A DNA stretch of 47,059 bases from Rickettsiales bacterium (GTDB lineage: Bacteria > Pseudomonadota > Alphaproteobacteria > Rickettsiales > JALZUV01). The first letter of the stretch is position 1, and every line of letters starts with the position of its first letter. A program made the translations under genes and the position numbers. Positions 28,079 through 35,525 of the stretch are shown here, piece after piece. The stretch covers positions 1-47,059 of the forward strand of contig JAQXAR010000048.1 in assembly GCA_029252805.1 (NCBI GenBank). Reading direction: 5' to 3'. A model generated the notes under the pieces. That model saw only the letters and a program-made list of their open reading frames with translations, was not told the DNA's origin and did not search any database.

Positions 28079-29185
28079 TTAGAGTAATTGCACGATGTCA
28101 TTGACGATGGTGAAGGCCATGAGCGAGACGAGTGTGACTAATCCTAGTTTATAGCCATATTCCTGAAACTTCTGCGCCATCGGTTTGCCATTGGCTGCTT
28201 CGACGGTGTAATAGAGTAAATGCCCGCCATCCAACATCGGAATGGGCAGTAAATTTACCAACCCCAAATTGGCTGAGAGTAGAGCGATGAACCATAAAAC
28301 AGTGGACACTCCTGCATCGGTTGCTTGGCCGGACATTTGTGCAATGCCGATCGGACCTTTGAGCTGCTCGGTGCCGCGTTGACCGGTAATAAGCTGCCCG
28401 AGAACCTGCAAGGTTGCACCACAAATATCCCATGTGCGTGTCACTGAATGCTTAACGGCCTGCACGACGCCGACATCTTTAAAGGTGATCTTTTGGCTGC
28501 GAATACCGATTAAGGGTTGCTCCACTTCATTGCCGAATGCATCCGTCGTTTTGATGACACGGGGGATGATTGAGAAGGTGAGGGTTTTCTCGCCGCGCTG
28601 AATTTCAGCGTTAATTTTGGTGCCAAGATTGGTCATGATTTGCATCGGAATATCGTGGAACACTTCGATTTTTTCGCCATTTATGCTTAGGAAGCGATCG
28701 CCTTTGCGCAGGCCGGCTTCTTGTGCCGCAGACTCTTTAATAACTTCGCCGATGAAAGGTTCGGTCGAGGTAATACCGTTATTAAAGGCAAACCAAGTGA
28801 ACACGGCGATGGTGGTGAGGAAGTTGAAAAGCGGGCCGCCTGCGACGATTAGCGCTTTTTTCCAAAGCGGTTTGAAATGAAAGCTGACGGCTTTTTGTTT
28901 CTTCGTCATCTTCTTGAGTGCTTTGCCATCGGGTGTGCTCGCTGCGCCTTGATCACCAAACATTTTGACGTAGCCGCCGAGCGGTAACAAACTGAATTTC
29001 CAGCGTGTGCCTGCTTTGTCGTTGAAGCCGAATATCTCTTTTCCAAAGCCAATTGAGAAAACCTCAATTTTGACTCCGCACCAGCGTGCAATGATGTAAT
29101 GCCCAAATTCGTGAATGAACACGATGACGGATAAGACAAAAACAAATGATAGAATGGTGTGGGTTAAATCGCCAATGGCTTCCAT
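28079..29185 (-). CDS. rseP: Site-2 zinc metalloprotease RseP
   Basis: 368 residues. An intramembrane protease that, in other bacteria, cleaves anti-sigma factors and signal-peptide remnants. The zinc motif HEFGH is at about residues 25-29 in the first membrane helix, and the second motif is LPIPMLDGGHLLYY near the C-terminus. A PDZ domain lies between (about 125-215; GLRKGDRFLSINGEKI). Three to four membrane helices are visible. Length fits alphaproteobacterial single-PDZ versions. The ATG at 29185 starts MEAIGDL; an in-frame upstream ATG at 29248 lies inside dxr. Confidence 0.95.
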   Translation of the reverse strand: MEAIGDLTHTILSFVFVLSVIVFIHEFGHYIIARWCGVKIEVFSIGFGKEIFGFNDKAGTRWKFSLLPLGGYVKMFGDQGAASTPDGKALKKMTKKQKAVSFHFKPLWKKALIVAGGPLFNFLTTIAVFTWFAFNNGITSTEPFIGEVIKESAAQEAGLRKGDRFLSINGEKIEVFHDIPMQIMTNLGTKINAEIQRGEKTLTFSIIPRVIKTTDAFGNEVEQPLIGIRSQKITFKDVGVVQAVKHSVTRTWDICGATLQVLGQLITGQRGTEQLKGPIGIAQMSGQATDAGVSTVLWFIALLSANLGLVNLLPIPMLDGGHLLYYTVEAANGKPMAQKFQEYGYKLGLVTLVSLMAFTIVNDIVQLL

Positions 29186-29198
29186 GTGAGACTTCGCT

Positions 29199-30413
29199 TT
29201 ATGTTTTTCGTTTGATGATATCGATGGCCTGGCGACGTGCCCAAGCATCGACGGCGAGAATATCTTCCAACGTATTGTTGGTAAAGTGTTCTCCGGTGAT
29301 GGTGTGTAATGTCGCCTCGATTACACGGATGATATCTGGGAAAGTGATATTTCCTTGCAGAAAATGCTCAACGGCGACCTCATTGGCGGCGTTGAAAACG
29401 ATCGGCGAAATACCGCGATGTTCTAGCACTTCACGCGCAAGACGTAACGCAGGAAAGCGTTTTTCATCGGGTGCTTCAAAGCTCAGCGATTTCATCTCGA
29501 CTAAATTGAGGCGTTTTGTTGGCGTAGGAATTCGCTCTGGCCAAGAGAGTGCATAAGCAATCGGCAAAATCATATCCGATGGGCCCATCTGCGCGAGCAC
29601 GGAGCCATCTTTATATTCGACCATGCTGTGGATAATCGATTCTGGGTGTACGACCACATCAATCTGTTCGGCGCGCACGGGGAAGAGATGATAGGCCTCT
29701 AGAATTTCCAACGCCTTGTTCATCATAGTCGCCGAATCAATGGAGATTTTCGCGCCCATGCTCCATGTCGGATGTTTCAGGGCTTGTTCAATGCTGACAT
29801 GTTTCATTTCCTCAAGGCTGAGGGTGCGGAAAGGTCCCCCACTTGCGGTAAGAATGATTTTCTCCACCGATTCCGGCTTTTCAAAATCAAAGACTTGGAA
29901 AATCGCGTTATGCTCTGAATCAACGGGTAGTAAGGTAGCGCCGTATTTAGCTGCTTCATGGCGGATGAGATCGCCAGCGCAGACTAAGGGCTCTTTATTG
30001 GCGATGGCGACGGTAGCGCCTCGACGAATTGCGGCAAAGGTGGGCGCTAGGCCTGCCGCTCCGACGATGCCTTCAAGTACAATATCGGAAGGGAAGGCTG
30101 CGGCTTCGATAATGGCGTCATAGCCGCCAGTCACGGTCATGCCGGTGCCGTCGAGTGCTCTTTTTAGGTGCGGTAATTTTTCTGCATTACCAATCACGAC
30201 CCAATCCGGGCGAAGCTCGAGTGCTTGCTTGATTAGCTCTTCGACATTGTTATTCGCCGTGAGCGCGGTGATGCGGTAACGGTTAGGGTGAGCTTTAATC
30301 AGTGCGATTGCCGAGCGTCCGATAGAGCCTGTGGAACCCAAAATTGAGACCGTCTTTACCGGCTCCGTAAGTTGCGGCTTGATGGTGTTTCTTAATGCGA
30401 CGGGTGGGTTCAT
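29199..30413 (-). CDS. dxr: 1-deoxy-D-xylulose-5-phosphate reductoisomerase
   Basis: 404 residues. Dxr makes 2-C-methyl-D-erythritol 4-phosphate, the committed step of the MEP isoprenoid pathway, feeding UppS. The NADPH motif GSTGSIG is at residues about 26-32. TASGGPFR and HPTWSMG belong to the substrate and metal site, and VVHPESIIHSMVEY is a family signature. It overlaps cdsA by 4 nt, a translational coupling, and is followed 13 nt later by rseP. Confidence 0.97.
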   Translation of the reverse strand: MNPPVALRNTIKPQLTEPVKTVSILGSTGSIGRSAIALIKAHPNRYRITALTANNNVEELIKQALELRPDWVVIGNAEKLPHLKRALDGTGMTVTGGYDAIIEAAAFPSDIVLEGIVGAAGLAPTFAAIRRGATVAIANKEPLVCAGDLIRHEAAKYGATLLPVDSEHNAIFQVFDFEKPESVEKIILTASGGPFRTLSLEEMKHVSIEQALKHPTWSMGAKISIDSATMMNKALEILEAYHLFPVRAEQIDVVVHPESIIHSMVEYKDGSVLAQMGPSDMILPIAYALSWPERIPTPTKRLNLVEMKSLSFEAPDEKRFPALRLAREVLEHRGISPIVFNAANEVAVEHFLQGNITFPDIIRVIEATLHTITGEHFTNNTLEDILAVDAWARRQAIDIIKRKT

Positions 30414-31081
30414 GCTATTACCTCAGCGCTGATTATAAGATAGAGCAGAAAGGCGGGCAGGGTAAGGATATAGCCATCGACACGGTCTAAAATACCGCCA
30501 TGGCCCGGTAGGAGTGAGCCGCTATCTTTGAGCCCTTGCTTGCGTTTGAGCCATGATTCGAAAAAGTCTCCCGCCTGTGCCAGAAGTGCGATAATTACCC
30601 CGGTTAAAATTGCCGATAATAGGCCGTCAGGGAACGGTACATAAGATTGGAGTGCGATTGCGCTGAGCGCCGCAGCACTCATACCACCAAGCAAGCCTGA
30701 CCATGTTTTATTCGGGCTAATGCTGGGCGCGATTCTAGGGCCGCCAATGGTTTTACCCGCAAAGAAAGCGCCGACATCGGTTGCGACGATTAAAATGACT
30801 GGAAACAAAATTGCGTTAAAGGACAGGTCGCGCAGGGCTAAAGCGGAGATAAGCGGTAGGGCGACGTAAGGGATGCCGGCAAATTTCCAGCTTAAGGCGG
30901 GTGGCGTAATATGGTGCCATTCCTTATCCATTTGATAGGCAATGGCGAGTATCGCTAGGACTAACGCCCAGCTGCCCATGGCGAGTACTAGAAAGCTCCC
31001 GATGATAAGGAGTAACCCGGTGATAACACGCTGGTGAAAGGTGCTTAAAGCATAGCCTTCAGTGGTGATTTCATCAGACAT
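30410..31081 (-). CDS. cdsA: Phosphatidate cytidylyltransferase CdsA
   Basis: About 223 residues. CdsA makes CDP-diacylglycerol from phosphatidate and CTP in the inner membrane. The family signature is complete: LKRKQGLKDSGSLLPGHGG followed by ILDRVDGY. At least six hydrophobic helices are visible, and SPNKTWSGLLGG precedes the signature. Starts at 31081 (MSDEITTEG) and 31087 (MGMSDE) are both possible; GAGG lies upstream. The gene overlaps the 3' end of uppS by a few bases. Confidence 0.95.
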   Translation of the reverse strand: MSDEITTEGYALSTFHQRVITGLLLIIGSFLVLAMGSWALVLAILAIAYQMDKEWHHITPPALSWKFAGIPYVALPLISALALRDLSFNAILFPVILIVATDVGAFFAGKTIGGPRIAPSISPNKTWSGLLGGMSAAALSAIALQSYVPFPDGLLSAILTGVIIALLAQAGDFFESWLKRKQGLKDSGSLLPGHGGILDRVDGYILTLPAFLLYLIISAEVIA

Positions 31082-31793
31082 TCCCATACCGCCTCTCGCG
31101 CAGATCGAAACTCTCAATCGCTTGTGAAAGGTGTTCGGCATTAAAGTCCGGCCAGTAAGTTGGCGTGAAATAGAGCTCCGTATAGGCTGATTGCCAAAGC
31201 AGGAAATTACTCAAACGTTGATCGCCACCGGTGCGGATGAGGAGGTCAAGTTCTGGAAGGTCGACTGTGTCCAAGCGTTCAGCAATCGCTTCATCTGTGA
31301 TGGATTCGGCTTCGACCCCGTCACTCACAAGTTGTTTGACCACATTCGTAATTTCTTGCCTGGCACCGTAAGACAGGGCGACTGTCAGGTGGAGTTGATC
31401 GAATTGTGCAGTCTTTTCCTGCAGCGCTTCAATACGCTTGCGCAAAGTAGGTTCGAGCGTTGAGATATCGCCAATCGTACGGAAACGGATTTGGTTTTTA
31501 ATTAGCAGCTCGGCCTCTTTATCGAGGTAATGCCCGAGCAAACCCATTAGAGCACTCACTTCTTCCTGTGGACGCCCCCAGTTTTCAGCGGAGAAAGCAT
31601 AGACTGTCAGATAACGGATACCGAGCTTTTTGCCCTCCGTAAGCAGAGCCTTGAGCGCCTCGGCACCCCGTTTATGGCCTAATTTACGCGGCAGACCGCG
31701 TTCCTTCGCCCAGCGGCCATTACCATCCATAATGATGGCAATGTGATTGGGAACGTTACGCCCCGATGTGGTCTCTGGTATAGTTTCAGGCAT
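31074..31793 (-). CDS. uppS: Undecaprenyl diphosphate synthase UppS
   Basis: 239 residues. UppS condenses isopentenyl diphosphate onto farnesyl diphosphate to give the C55 lipid carrier for peptidoglycan and LPS. Motifs are IAIIMDGNGRWAKERGLPR, which carries the catalytic Asp, and LLIRTGGDQRLSNFLLWQS near the C-terminus. Its ATG overlaps the frr stop by one base (TAATG), and its end overlaps the cdsA start. Confidence 0.97.
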   Translation of the reverse strand: MPETIPETTSGRNVPNHIAIIMDGNGRWAKERGLPRKLGHKRGAEALKALLTEGKKLGIRYLTVYAFSAENWGRPQEEVSALMGLLGHYLDKEAELLIKNQIRFRTIGDISTLEPTLRKRIEALQEKTAQFDQLHLTVALSYGARQEITNVVKQLVSDGVEAESITDEAIAERLDTVDLPELDLLIRTGGDQRLSNFLLWQSAYTELYFTPTYWPDFNAEHLSQAIESFDLRERRYGNV

Positions 31794-32350
31794 TAAACGC
31801 TCATGATATCCTTTTCTTTCGTCGCCACCAGCTTATCCGCTATGGCCACATATTTGTCGGTAAGCTTTTGGATATCGTCGCTGGCTTTCTTGAGCTCATC
31901 TTCAGATATTGCCTTATCTTTTTCGAGTTTCTTATAGCGATCCATACCGTCACGGCGGATGTTGCGCAGGTTAATGCGCGTTTGCTCCGCATATTTGCCG
32001 GCGACTTTCACCATCTCTTTACGACGTTCTTCTGTCATATCAGGAATCGGAATACGCACGAGCTGGCCATCGGCAGAGGGGTTAACACCCAATTGCGCTG
32101 CAGCGATGGCTTTTTCAACGGCTTTCACATTATCTTTATCCCAAACGCTAACGCTCAACATGCGTGGCTCAGGTGCGCTCACGGTGCCGACTTGGCCTAA
32201 AGGCATCATGCTACCATAGACTTCAACCATCACCGGATCGAGCAAGCTTGGGTTCGCGCGGCCTGCGCGCAGGCCTCTCAGTTCTTTTTCAAATGCACCG
32301 ATAGAGTTTTCCATACGAGTGGGCAGGGCGGAGAGTTCGTTATCGCTCAT
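31793..32350 (-). CDS. frr: Ribosome recycling factor
   Basis: 185 residues, the standard length. RRF splits post-termination ribosomes with EF-G. Recognised by [37 protein letters not shown], and [15 protein letters not shown]. The ATG at 32350 begins [10 protein letters not shown]; the frame stays open upstream to 32548 but that stretch has no family similarity. Usually frr lies directly after pyrH; here about 830 nt separate the two, with small ORFs on the other strand. Confidence 0.97.
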   Translation of the reverse strand: MSDNELSALPTRMENSIGAFEKELRGLRAGRANPSLLDPVMVEVYGSMMPLGQVGTVSAPEPRMLSVSVWDKDNVKAVEKAIAAAQLGVNPSADGQLVRIPIPDMTEERRKEMVKVAGKYAEQTRINLRNIRRDGMDRYKKLEKDKAISEDELKKASDDIQKLTDKYVAIADKLVATKEKDIMSV

Positions 32351-32557
32351 AATTGGGGCTTCCTTGCTTAAGCTTTGTTCATTTATGGCGGCAAGATAAC
32401 GGGTTTCCAATGCGGAATCAATGAGAAAGCCAGCGTTTTTCTCGCATAAAAGGAGAGGGATTGTCACAGAACTGTAACAAACAAAAGCGCTGAAAAAGTT
32501 TATATTAGCGGTTATTCTTTTCGCTGTGTTCTTTAACTTCGTTTTCATTATCTTTTA

Positions 32558-32609
32558 TATAATGGCCAACTTACCGAGTCAGAACTTTCTTACGTTATAC
32601 GTAGAAAGC
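32558..32609 (+). promoter_or_regulatory. Candidate promoter and hairpin before the tiny-ORF pair
   Basis: TATAAT at 32558-32563 on the plus strand could be a -10 box; no good -35 is seen. Just downstream, CTTTCT and AGAAAG (about 32586-32609) flank ACGT/ACGT and form a stem. Both lie upstream of the ORF at 32662. Confidence 0.3.
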
Positions 32610-32661
32610 CTTCTGTAGCGATTAGAAAAAGAATTTTTTTAACTTTTTTAAAAACACATTT

Positions 32662-32832
32662 ATGCATCCAGCATTGCAAGGCCTGTTAGTCATAGCGCTA
32701 ATTGGGTTGGTTTTTTACTTCCGGTTCCGGAGTTTATTCGTCGTAGGCAATACAGATTCCCAGTCTTCTTCAGAAGAAGAGGTGGATCCACATGACCCTG
32801 CTTACGGAGTAGAAGCAACGGAAATTGAATAA
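32662..32832 (+). CDS. Tiny single-helix membrane protein (56 aa)
   Basis: 56 residues. The first part (GLLVIALIGLVFYF, residues 7-20) is one hydrophobic helix, followed by positive residues (RFR) and an acidic tail with SSSEEEVDPHD, ending TEIE. The plan suggests a small inner-membrane protein with an exposed acidic tail. No family is recognised and there is no clear Shine-Dalgarno (an A/T-rich stretch precedes the ATG). It lies on the opposite strand to its neighbours pyrH and frr, and is followed by a hairpin and a second tiny ORF of the same design. Confidence 0.5.
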   Translation: MHPALQGLLVIALIGLVFYFRFRSLFVVGNTDSQSSSEEEVDPHDPAYGVEATEIE

Positions 32833-32870
32833 GACTCAATTTTTCCGTAACCTTTTATTTATTCACCTAA

Positions 32871-32902
32871 GTCCTATTGCTTTTGAGGGAAAGCAATAGG
32901 AC
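32871..32902. other. Perfect 13-bp stem-loop between the two tiny ORFs
   Basis: GTCCTATTGCTTT pairs perfectly with AAAGCAATAGGAC across a 6-nt loop. No T-run follows on either strand, so it does not look like an intrinsic terminator. It sits 15 nt before the start of the 29-residue ORF. Confidence 0.8.
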
Positions 32903-32917
32903 CAAAAACAAAAAATT

Positions 32918-33007
32918 ATGTTATTCAATGCAATGATCGTGCTCTTCCTCGTCATGACTTTCATAGAAATGAGGAAATCCTCTCCAAAAGACGACGAGAT
33001 TGAGTGA
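32918..33007 (+). CDS. Tiny single-helix membrane peptide (29 aa)
   Basis: 29 residues: MLFNAMIVLFLVMTFIEM forms a hydrophobic segment, then RKSSPKDDEIE is a charged tail. It is shaped like its 56-residue neighbour (hydrophobic start, acidic end, final IE). The nearest Shine-Dalgarno-like AGGA is about 14 nt upstream and belongs to the stem-loop, so translation may be controlled by the hairpin. A bidirectional terminator follows 17 nt after the stop. Function unknown; the ORF could be spurious. Confidence 0.4.
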   Translation: MLFNAMIVLFLVMTFIEMRKSSPKDDEIE

Positions 33008-33023
33008 ACAACCCGAATCTCTT

Positions 33024-33062
33024 AAAAACCCATTTATTCTGATTAGAATAATGGGTTTTTTG
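33024..33062. terminator. Bidirectional terminator (tiny ORFs / pyrH)
   Basis: AAAACCCATT plus ATTC pairs with GAATAATGGGTTTT with one bulged T. T-runs lie on both strands, so it can end the plus-strand tiny-ORF transcript and also the minus-strand pyrH transcript. Confidence 0.85.
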
Positions 33063-33080
33063 TTTTTTAGAGGTGTTGTC

Positions 33081-33203
33081 ATGCTGTCATATGACGATAT
33101 CTGGAAGCTCACACGAGAATCGATATCTAATTCTAGCCCCCCGTCATGCGACGGGGTGATAAGTGGGCGGATGAGAGCGTATTACTTCTCAATGATCGTA
33201 TAG
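33081..33203 (+). CDS. Possible 40-residue ORF, perhaps a regulator remnant
   Basis: An ATG with GAGG 7 nt upstream opens a 40-residue frame ([14 protein letters not shown] at the start) that ends inside pyrH on the other strand. From memory, some alphaproteobacterial LexA-like S24 regulators begin with a similar ML-x-x-x-x-IW segment, so this may be a decayed fragment. The remainder shows no similarity I can name. Low confidence. Confidence 0.2.
   Translation: MLSYDDIWKLTRESISNSSPPSCDGVISGRMRAYYFSMIV
33139..33156. other. CCCCGTC/GACGGGG hairpin downstream of pyrH
   Basis: A perfect 7-bp GC-rich stem with a 4-nt loop, 25 nt past the pyrH stop on the minus strand. No T-run directly follows. 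Confidence 0.6.
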
Positions 33204-33934
33204 CGGCCTTTGCCGCAGACGACTTTGGCAAATTGGCCTTGCTCGTGGATGGAGAAGACCAGAATTGGGATGTCATTCTCGCGGGCGAGGGAGATGGCTG
33301 AGGCATCCATGACCTTCAGGTCTTCAGAGAGCACTTTGCGGTAGGTGAGTTTCTCTAGGCGCTTGGCATCGGGATTGGTTTTGGGATCGGAATCGTAGAC
33401 GCCATCGACTTGCGTGCCTTTCAGCAGCGCATCGCAATTCATCTCAACAGCGCGCAGAGCGGCTGCCGTATCGGTGGTGAAGAACGGATTACCTGTGCCT
33501 GCAGCGAAAATGACGACGCGGCCCTGTTCCATATGGCGATCGGCTTTGCGTTTAATGTAAGGTTCGGCAATTTCCATCATGTGAATGGCCGATTGCACAC
33601 GAGTTTCGCAGCCAATTTGCTCGAGAATATTTTGTACAGCCAGTGCGTTCATTACGGTTGCGAGCATGCCCATATAATCGGCATTGGCACGTTCCATACC
33701 GGCTTCAGCGGCGCTCATGCCACGGAAAATATTTCCACCGCCAACGACTAAACACACTTCAACGCCCATATCGACCACGGTTTTGATGTCTTCGCAGATG
33801 CGTTTGATGATGGTGAGATCTTGCCCATATTCCTTATCGCCCATCAAGGCTTCACCGGAAACTTTAATCATAACCCGGTTATAAAGCGGGGAAAGGGGGG
33901 CGGATGCGTTGCTCGCAGATGCTGTGTTGCTCAT
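33182..33934 (-). CDS. pyrH: Uridylate kinase (UMP kinase)
   Basis: 250 residues. PyrH phosphorylates UMP to UDP in pyrimidine synthesis. The amino-acid-kinase family motifs are [11 protein letters not shown] at the N-terminus, [12 protein letters not shown], and [23 protein letters not shown]. About 15 extra residues precede the core. In most alphaproteobacteria pyrH lies between tsf and frr; here it is preceded by a small regulator and separated from frr by a small-ORF island. Confidence 0.97.
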   Translation of the reverse strand: MSNTASASNASAPLSPLYNRVMIKVSGEALMGDKEYGQDLTIIKRICEDIKTVVDMGVEVCLVVGGGNIFRGMSAAEAGMERANADYMGMLATVMNALAVQNILEQIGCETRVQSAIHMMEIAEPYIKRKADRHMEQGRVVIFAAGTGNPFFTTDTAAALRAVEMNCDALLKGTQVDGVYDSDPKTNPDAKRLEKLTYRKVLSEDLKVMDASAISLARENDIPILVFSIHEQGQFAKVVCGKGRYTIIEK

Positions 33935-33973
33935 AAAGGGAAGGAGTAACGCAGTATGAGCGGCGCGGCAATC

Positions 33974-34225
33974 CTATTTATTAACAAAAGACCCCGTCTT
34001 TCGAAACAGGCGCTTCAAACTAACATTAAGCCCGCAGGAAAGGCGCAAGAGCGTGTACAATTCTGGCGTGTATTTTCCGCGTTCCAGTTTGTGGATATAC
34101 AGCAAATCCACTGCACTACGTTGGCTCAACTCTTCAAGTGAAAGATTCTTATTGAGCCGTAAATCTTTGATATTAAATCCAATTTGGCGTCGAAGTGCGC
34201 AAAAGTTAGGTTTGGAATACTGCAT
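33974..34225 (-). CDS. XRE-family helix-turn-helix regulator
   Basis: 83 residues. The helix-turn-helix is clear over residues about 12-65: IKDLRLNKNLSLEELSQRSAV, then YIHKLERGKYTPELYTLLRLS. There is no sensor domain. The ATG at 34225 is chosen for its strong Shine-Dalgarno (AAGGAG, 6 nt upstream); an ATG at 34261 gives 12 more residues. Its roughly 180-nt upstream region is highly structured, and it lies 39 nt before pyrH on the same strand, so the two may be co-transcribed. Targets are unknown. Confidence 0.85.
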   Translation of the reverse strand: MQYSKPNFCALRRQIGFNIKDLRLNKNLSLEELSQRSAVDLLYIHKLERGKYTPELYTLLRLSCGLNVSLKRLFRKTGSFVNK

Positions 34226-34239
34226 GAGGTGCTCCTTAG

Positions 34240-34431
34240 GTTGAGGGTGAATCAACGGCACCCCACCTTGGGGCGCCGGGAGTTCAAACCACGCAGTACA
34301 CGTGTGGGTTTATTCCCCCGAAGGGTCTTTTATTCACCGCACTCCCGACATAAGGAGCCATACCCTATAAAAGGCATAACAAAAAGTCCACTCTGCCGGG
34401 AGCGGGGGGGCGGTACTGCGACGGTTTGAAC
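34240..34431 (-). promoter_or_regulatory. Structured leader with long-range inverted repeat upstream of the XRE gene
   Basis: GTTCAAACCACGCAGTAC (34282-34299) and the reverse complement of GTACTGCGACGGTTTGAAC (34413-34431) form about 17 bp of pairing around a 113-nt interior. The interior and flanks hold CTCCCG (34342-34347), able to pair with either of two direct repeats GCCGGGAG (34275-34282 and 34395-34402), so alternative folds are possible. Two more hairpins lie nearer the gene: GGC-CCCC/GGGG-GCC (34257-34277) and GTTGA/TCAAC (34240-34256). On the minus strand this is the leader of the regulator. A short frame with SRQSGLFVMPFIGYG lies inside. It is not tmRNA, 6S or SRP RNA as far as I can see. 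Confidence 0.55.
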
Positions 34432-34478
34432 GCCAAGGTTGAGTATAAATATCGAATTTGGAAACGCAAGTATATTTT

Positions 34479-35465
34479 TTACTTCAGTAAGATGCTGCTT
34501 ATTTCTTTCAGCTGCGTACGAGCGCGCAGCAAATAGAAGCCCATCGCGGTGAGATGGTTGGGTAGAACTTGGCTATCTGGCGCGTTATTGAGGATGAAGA
34601 TGTTGGAGAGTTCAGCACCCGCGCGCATCGATTCTTCCATTTGATCCCAAGAACTTACTACTTGTTTCTCATCTATGACTTTAGCAAAGTCATAGCGCAT
34701 TGCTTTGAGCAGCATGTGGTAAGCGTACATCTTGCCTTTAATATCATAGTAAAGCTCATCAGCCTTTAAATCGACATAGGGGCGGTTTTTGCCATCGATA
34801 CGTTCAGCAATGGCGGCGCTGGCCGAACCGATATCGGATGCGATACGCTCTAAAGTTTGCTGTAGGTTATCAGCGCGGGCCTCAAATGTGGCTTCACCCT
34901 TGGCTAAGCGCTCATTATATTTACGAAATGCTTTCATGGCGCCACGGTATTGTTTCTCGCTTGAGGCGGTTGGCATGAACGAAACAGACGGATTCCACAT
35001 CCACACATCAGGCGGGTATTTCATCAGACCCGCGGCGTTATCTAGATCCTCATCAATGCGGCTAGAGCCACGGGTACGGCCAATTTGATCGGACATTTCA
35101 ATGGCAAAGCGTGAAAGTGCTGCGGTGATACCGCGTTGGTATGCAGGCATGCGGTCCAGCCACGCGCCGGGGAAGAACCATGGGTCATTAGGCGCCCAGT
35201 GGTGCGTGTTCATCTCACGCTCAATCAAGGCAATCGCTGTGGCGACGGAATGGCTGGCCACCATTTCTTGCGGAGAGTCTGGCAAGTGAGAGGCGAGGTT
35301 AAGGTCGCTCGAGTCATCAATTTCATGCACCCAGATCATGCTGAGCGGAATGAGGATGAGGAGAATAAGGATAAAGAAGCTTGCGGCGCGCTTGAGGAAA
35401 GAGGCGGGCAGGAGCAGGAACCATTCTTTTAAACGAAGGCCAATAAGTGCGAGTGCTGTTTTCAT
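34479..35465 (-). CDS. DUF2333-like membrane protein
   Basis: About 328 residues. One membrane helix (about 26-44, SFFILILLILIPLSMIWV) follows a short cytoplasmic N-terminus with ALIGLRLKEWFLLLP; the rest is predicted periplasmic and helical. Segments such as HHWAPNDPWFFPGAWLDRMP and MKYPPDVWMWN recall the uncharacterised DUF2333 family. No function is known to me. Start at 35465 (MKTALALIG) is chosen because AAGG lies just upstream; Met at 35483 is the alternative. It is divergent from the cation diffusion facilitator. Confidence 0.7.
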   Translation of the reverse strand: MKTALALIGLRLKEWFLLLPASFLKRAASFFILILLILIPLSMIWVHEIDDSSDLNLASHLPDSPQEMVASHSVATAIALIEREMNTHHWAPNDPWFFPGAWLDRMPAYQRGITAALSRFAIEMSDQIGRTRGSSRIDEDLDNAAGLMKYPPDVWMWNPSVSFMPTASSEKQYRGAMKAFRKYNERLAKGEATFEARADNLQQTLERIASDIGSASAAIAERIDGKNRPYVDLKADELYYDIKGKMYAYHMLLKAMRYDFAKVIDEKQVVSSWDQMEESMRAGAELSNIFILNNAPDSQVLPNHLTAMGFYLLRARTQLKEISSILLK

Positions 35466-35525
35466 AATCCTTATGTAGGTCATTTTCTGCTTTGTGCAAT
35501 CAAAGATACCCTTTAAGCATAATGC

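Noticed and set aside
32351-32548. 66-residue N-terminal extension of frr
   Set aside because: The standard RRF length starts at 32350, and the extension has no family similarity.
33000-33203. 67-residue plus-strand frame
   Set aside because: Its first part reads straight through the intrinsic terminator at 33024-33062. Only the part from 33081 has a ribosome-binding site, and that is reported separately at low confidence.
34240-34431. Structured region as tmRNA, 6S RNA, SRP RNA or RNase P RNA
   Set aside because: No tag-peptide frame, SRP-type tetraloop region or RNase P core sequence was found. The T-loop-like GTTCAAACC lacks a proper T-arm stem.
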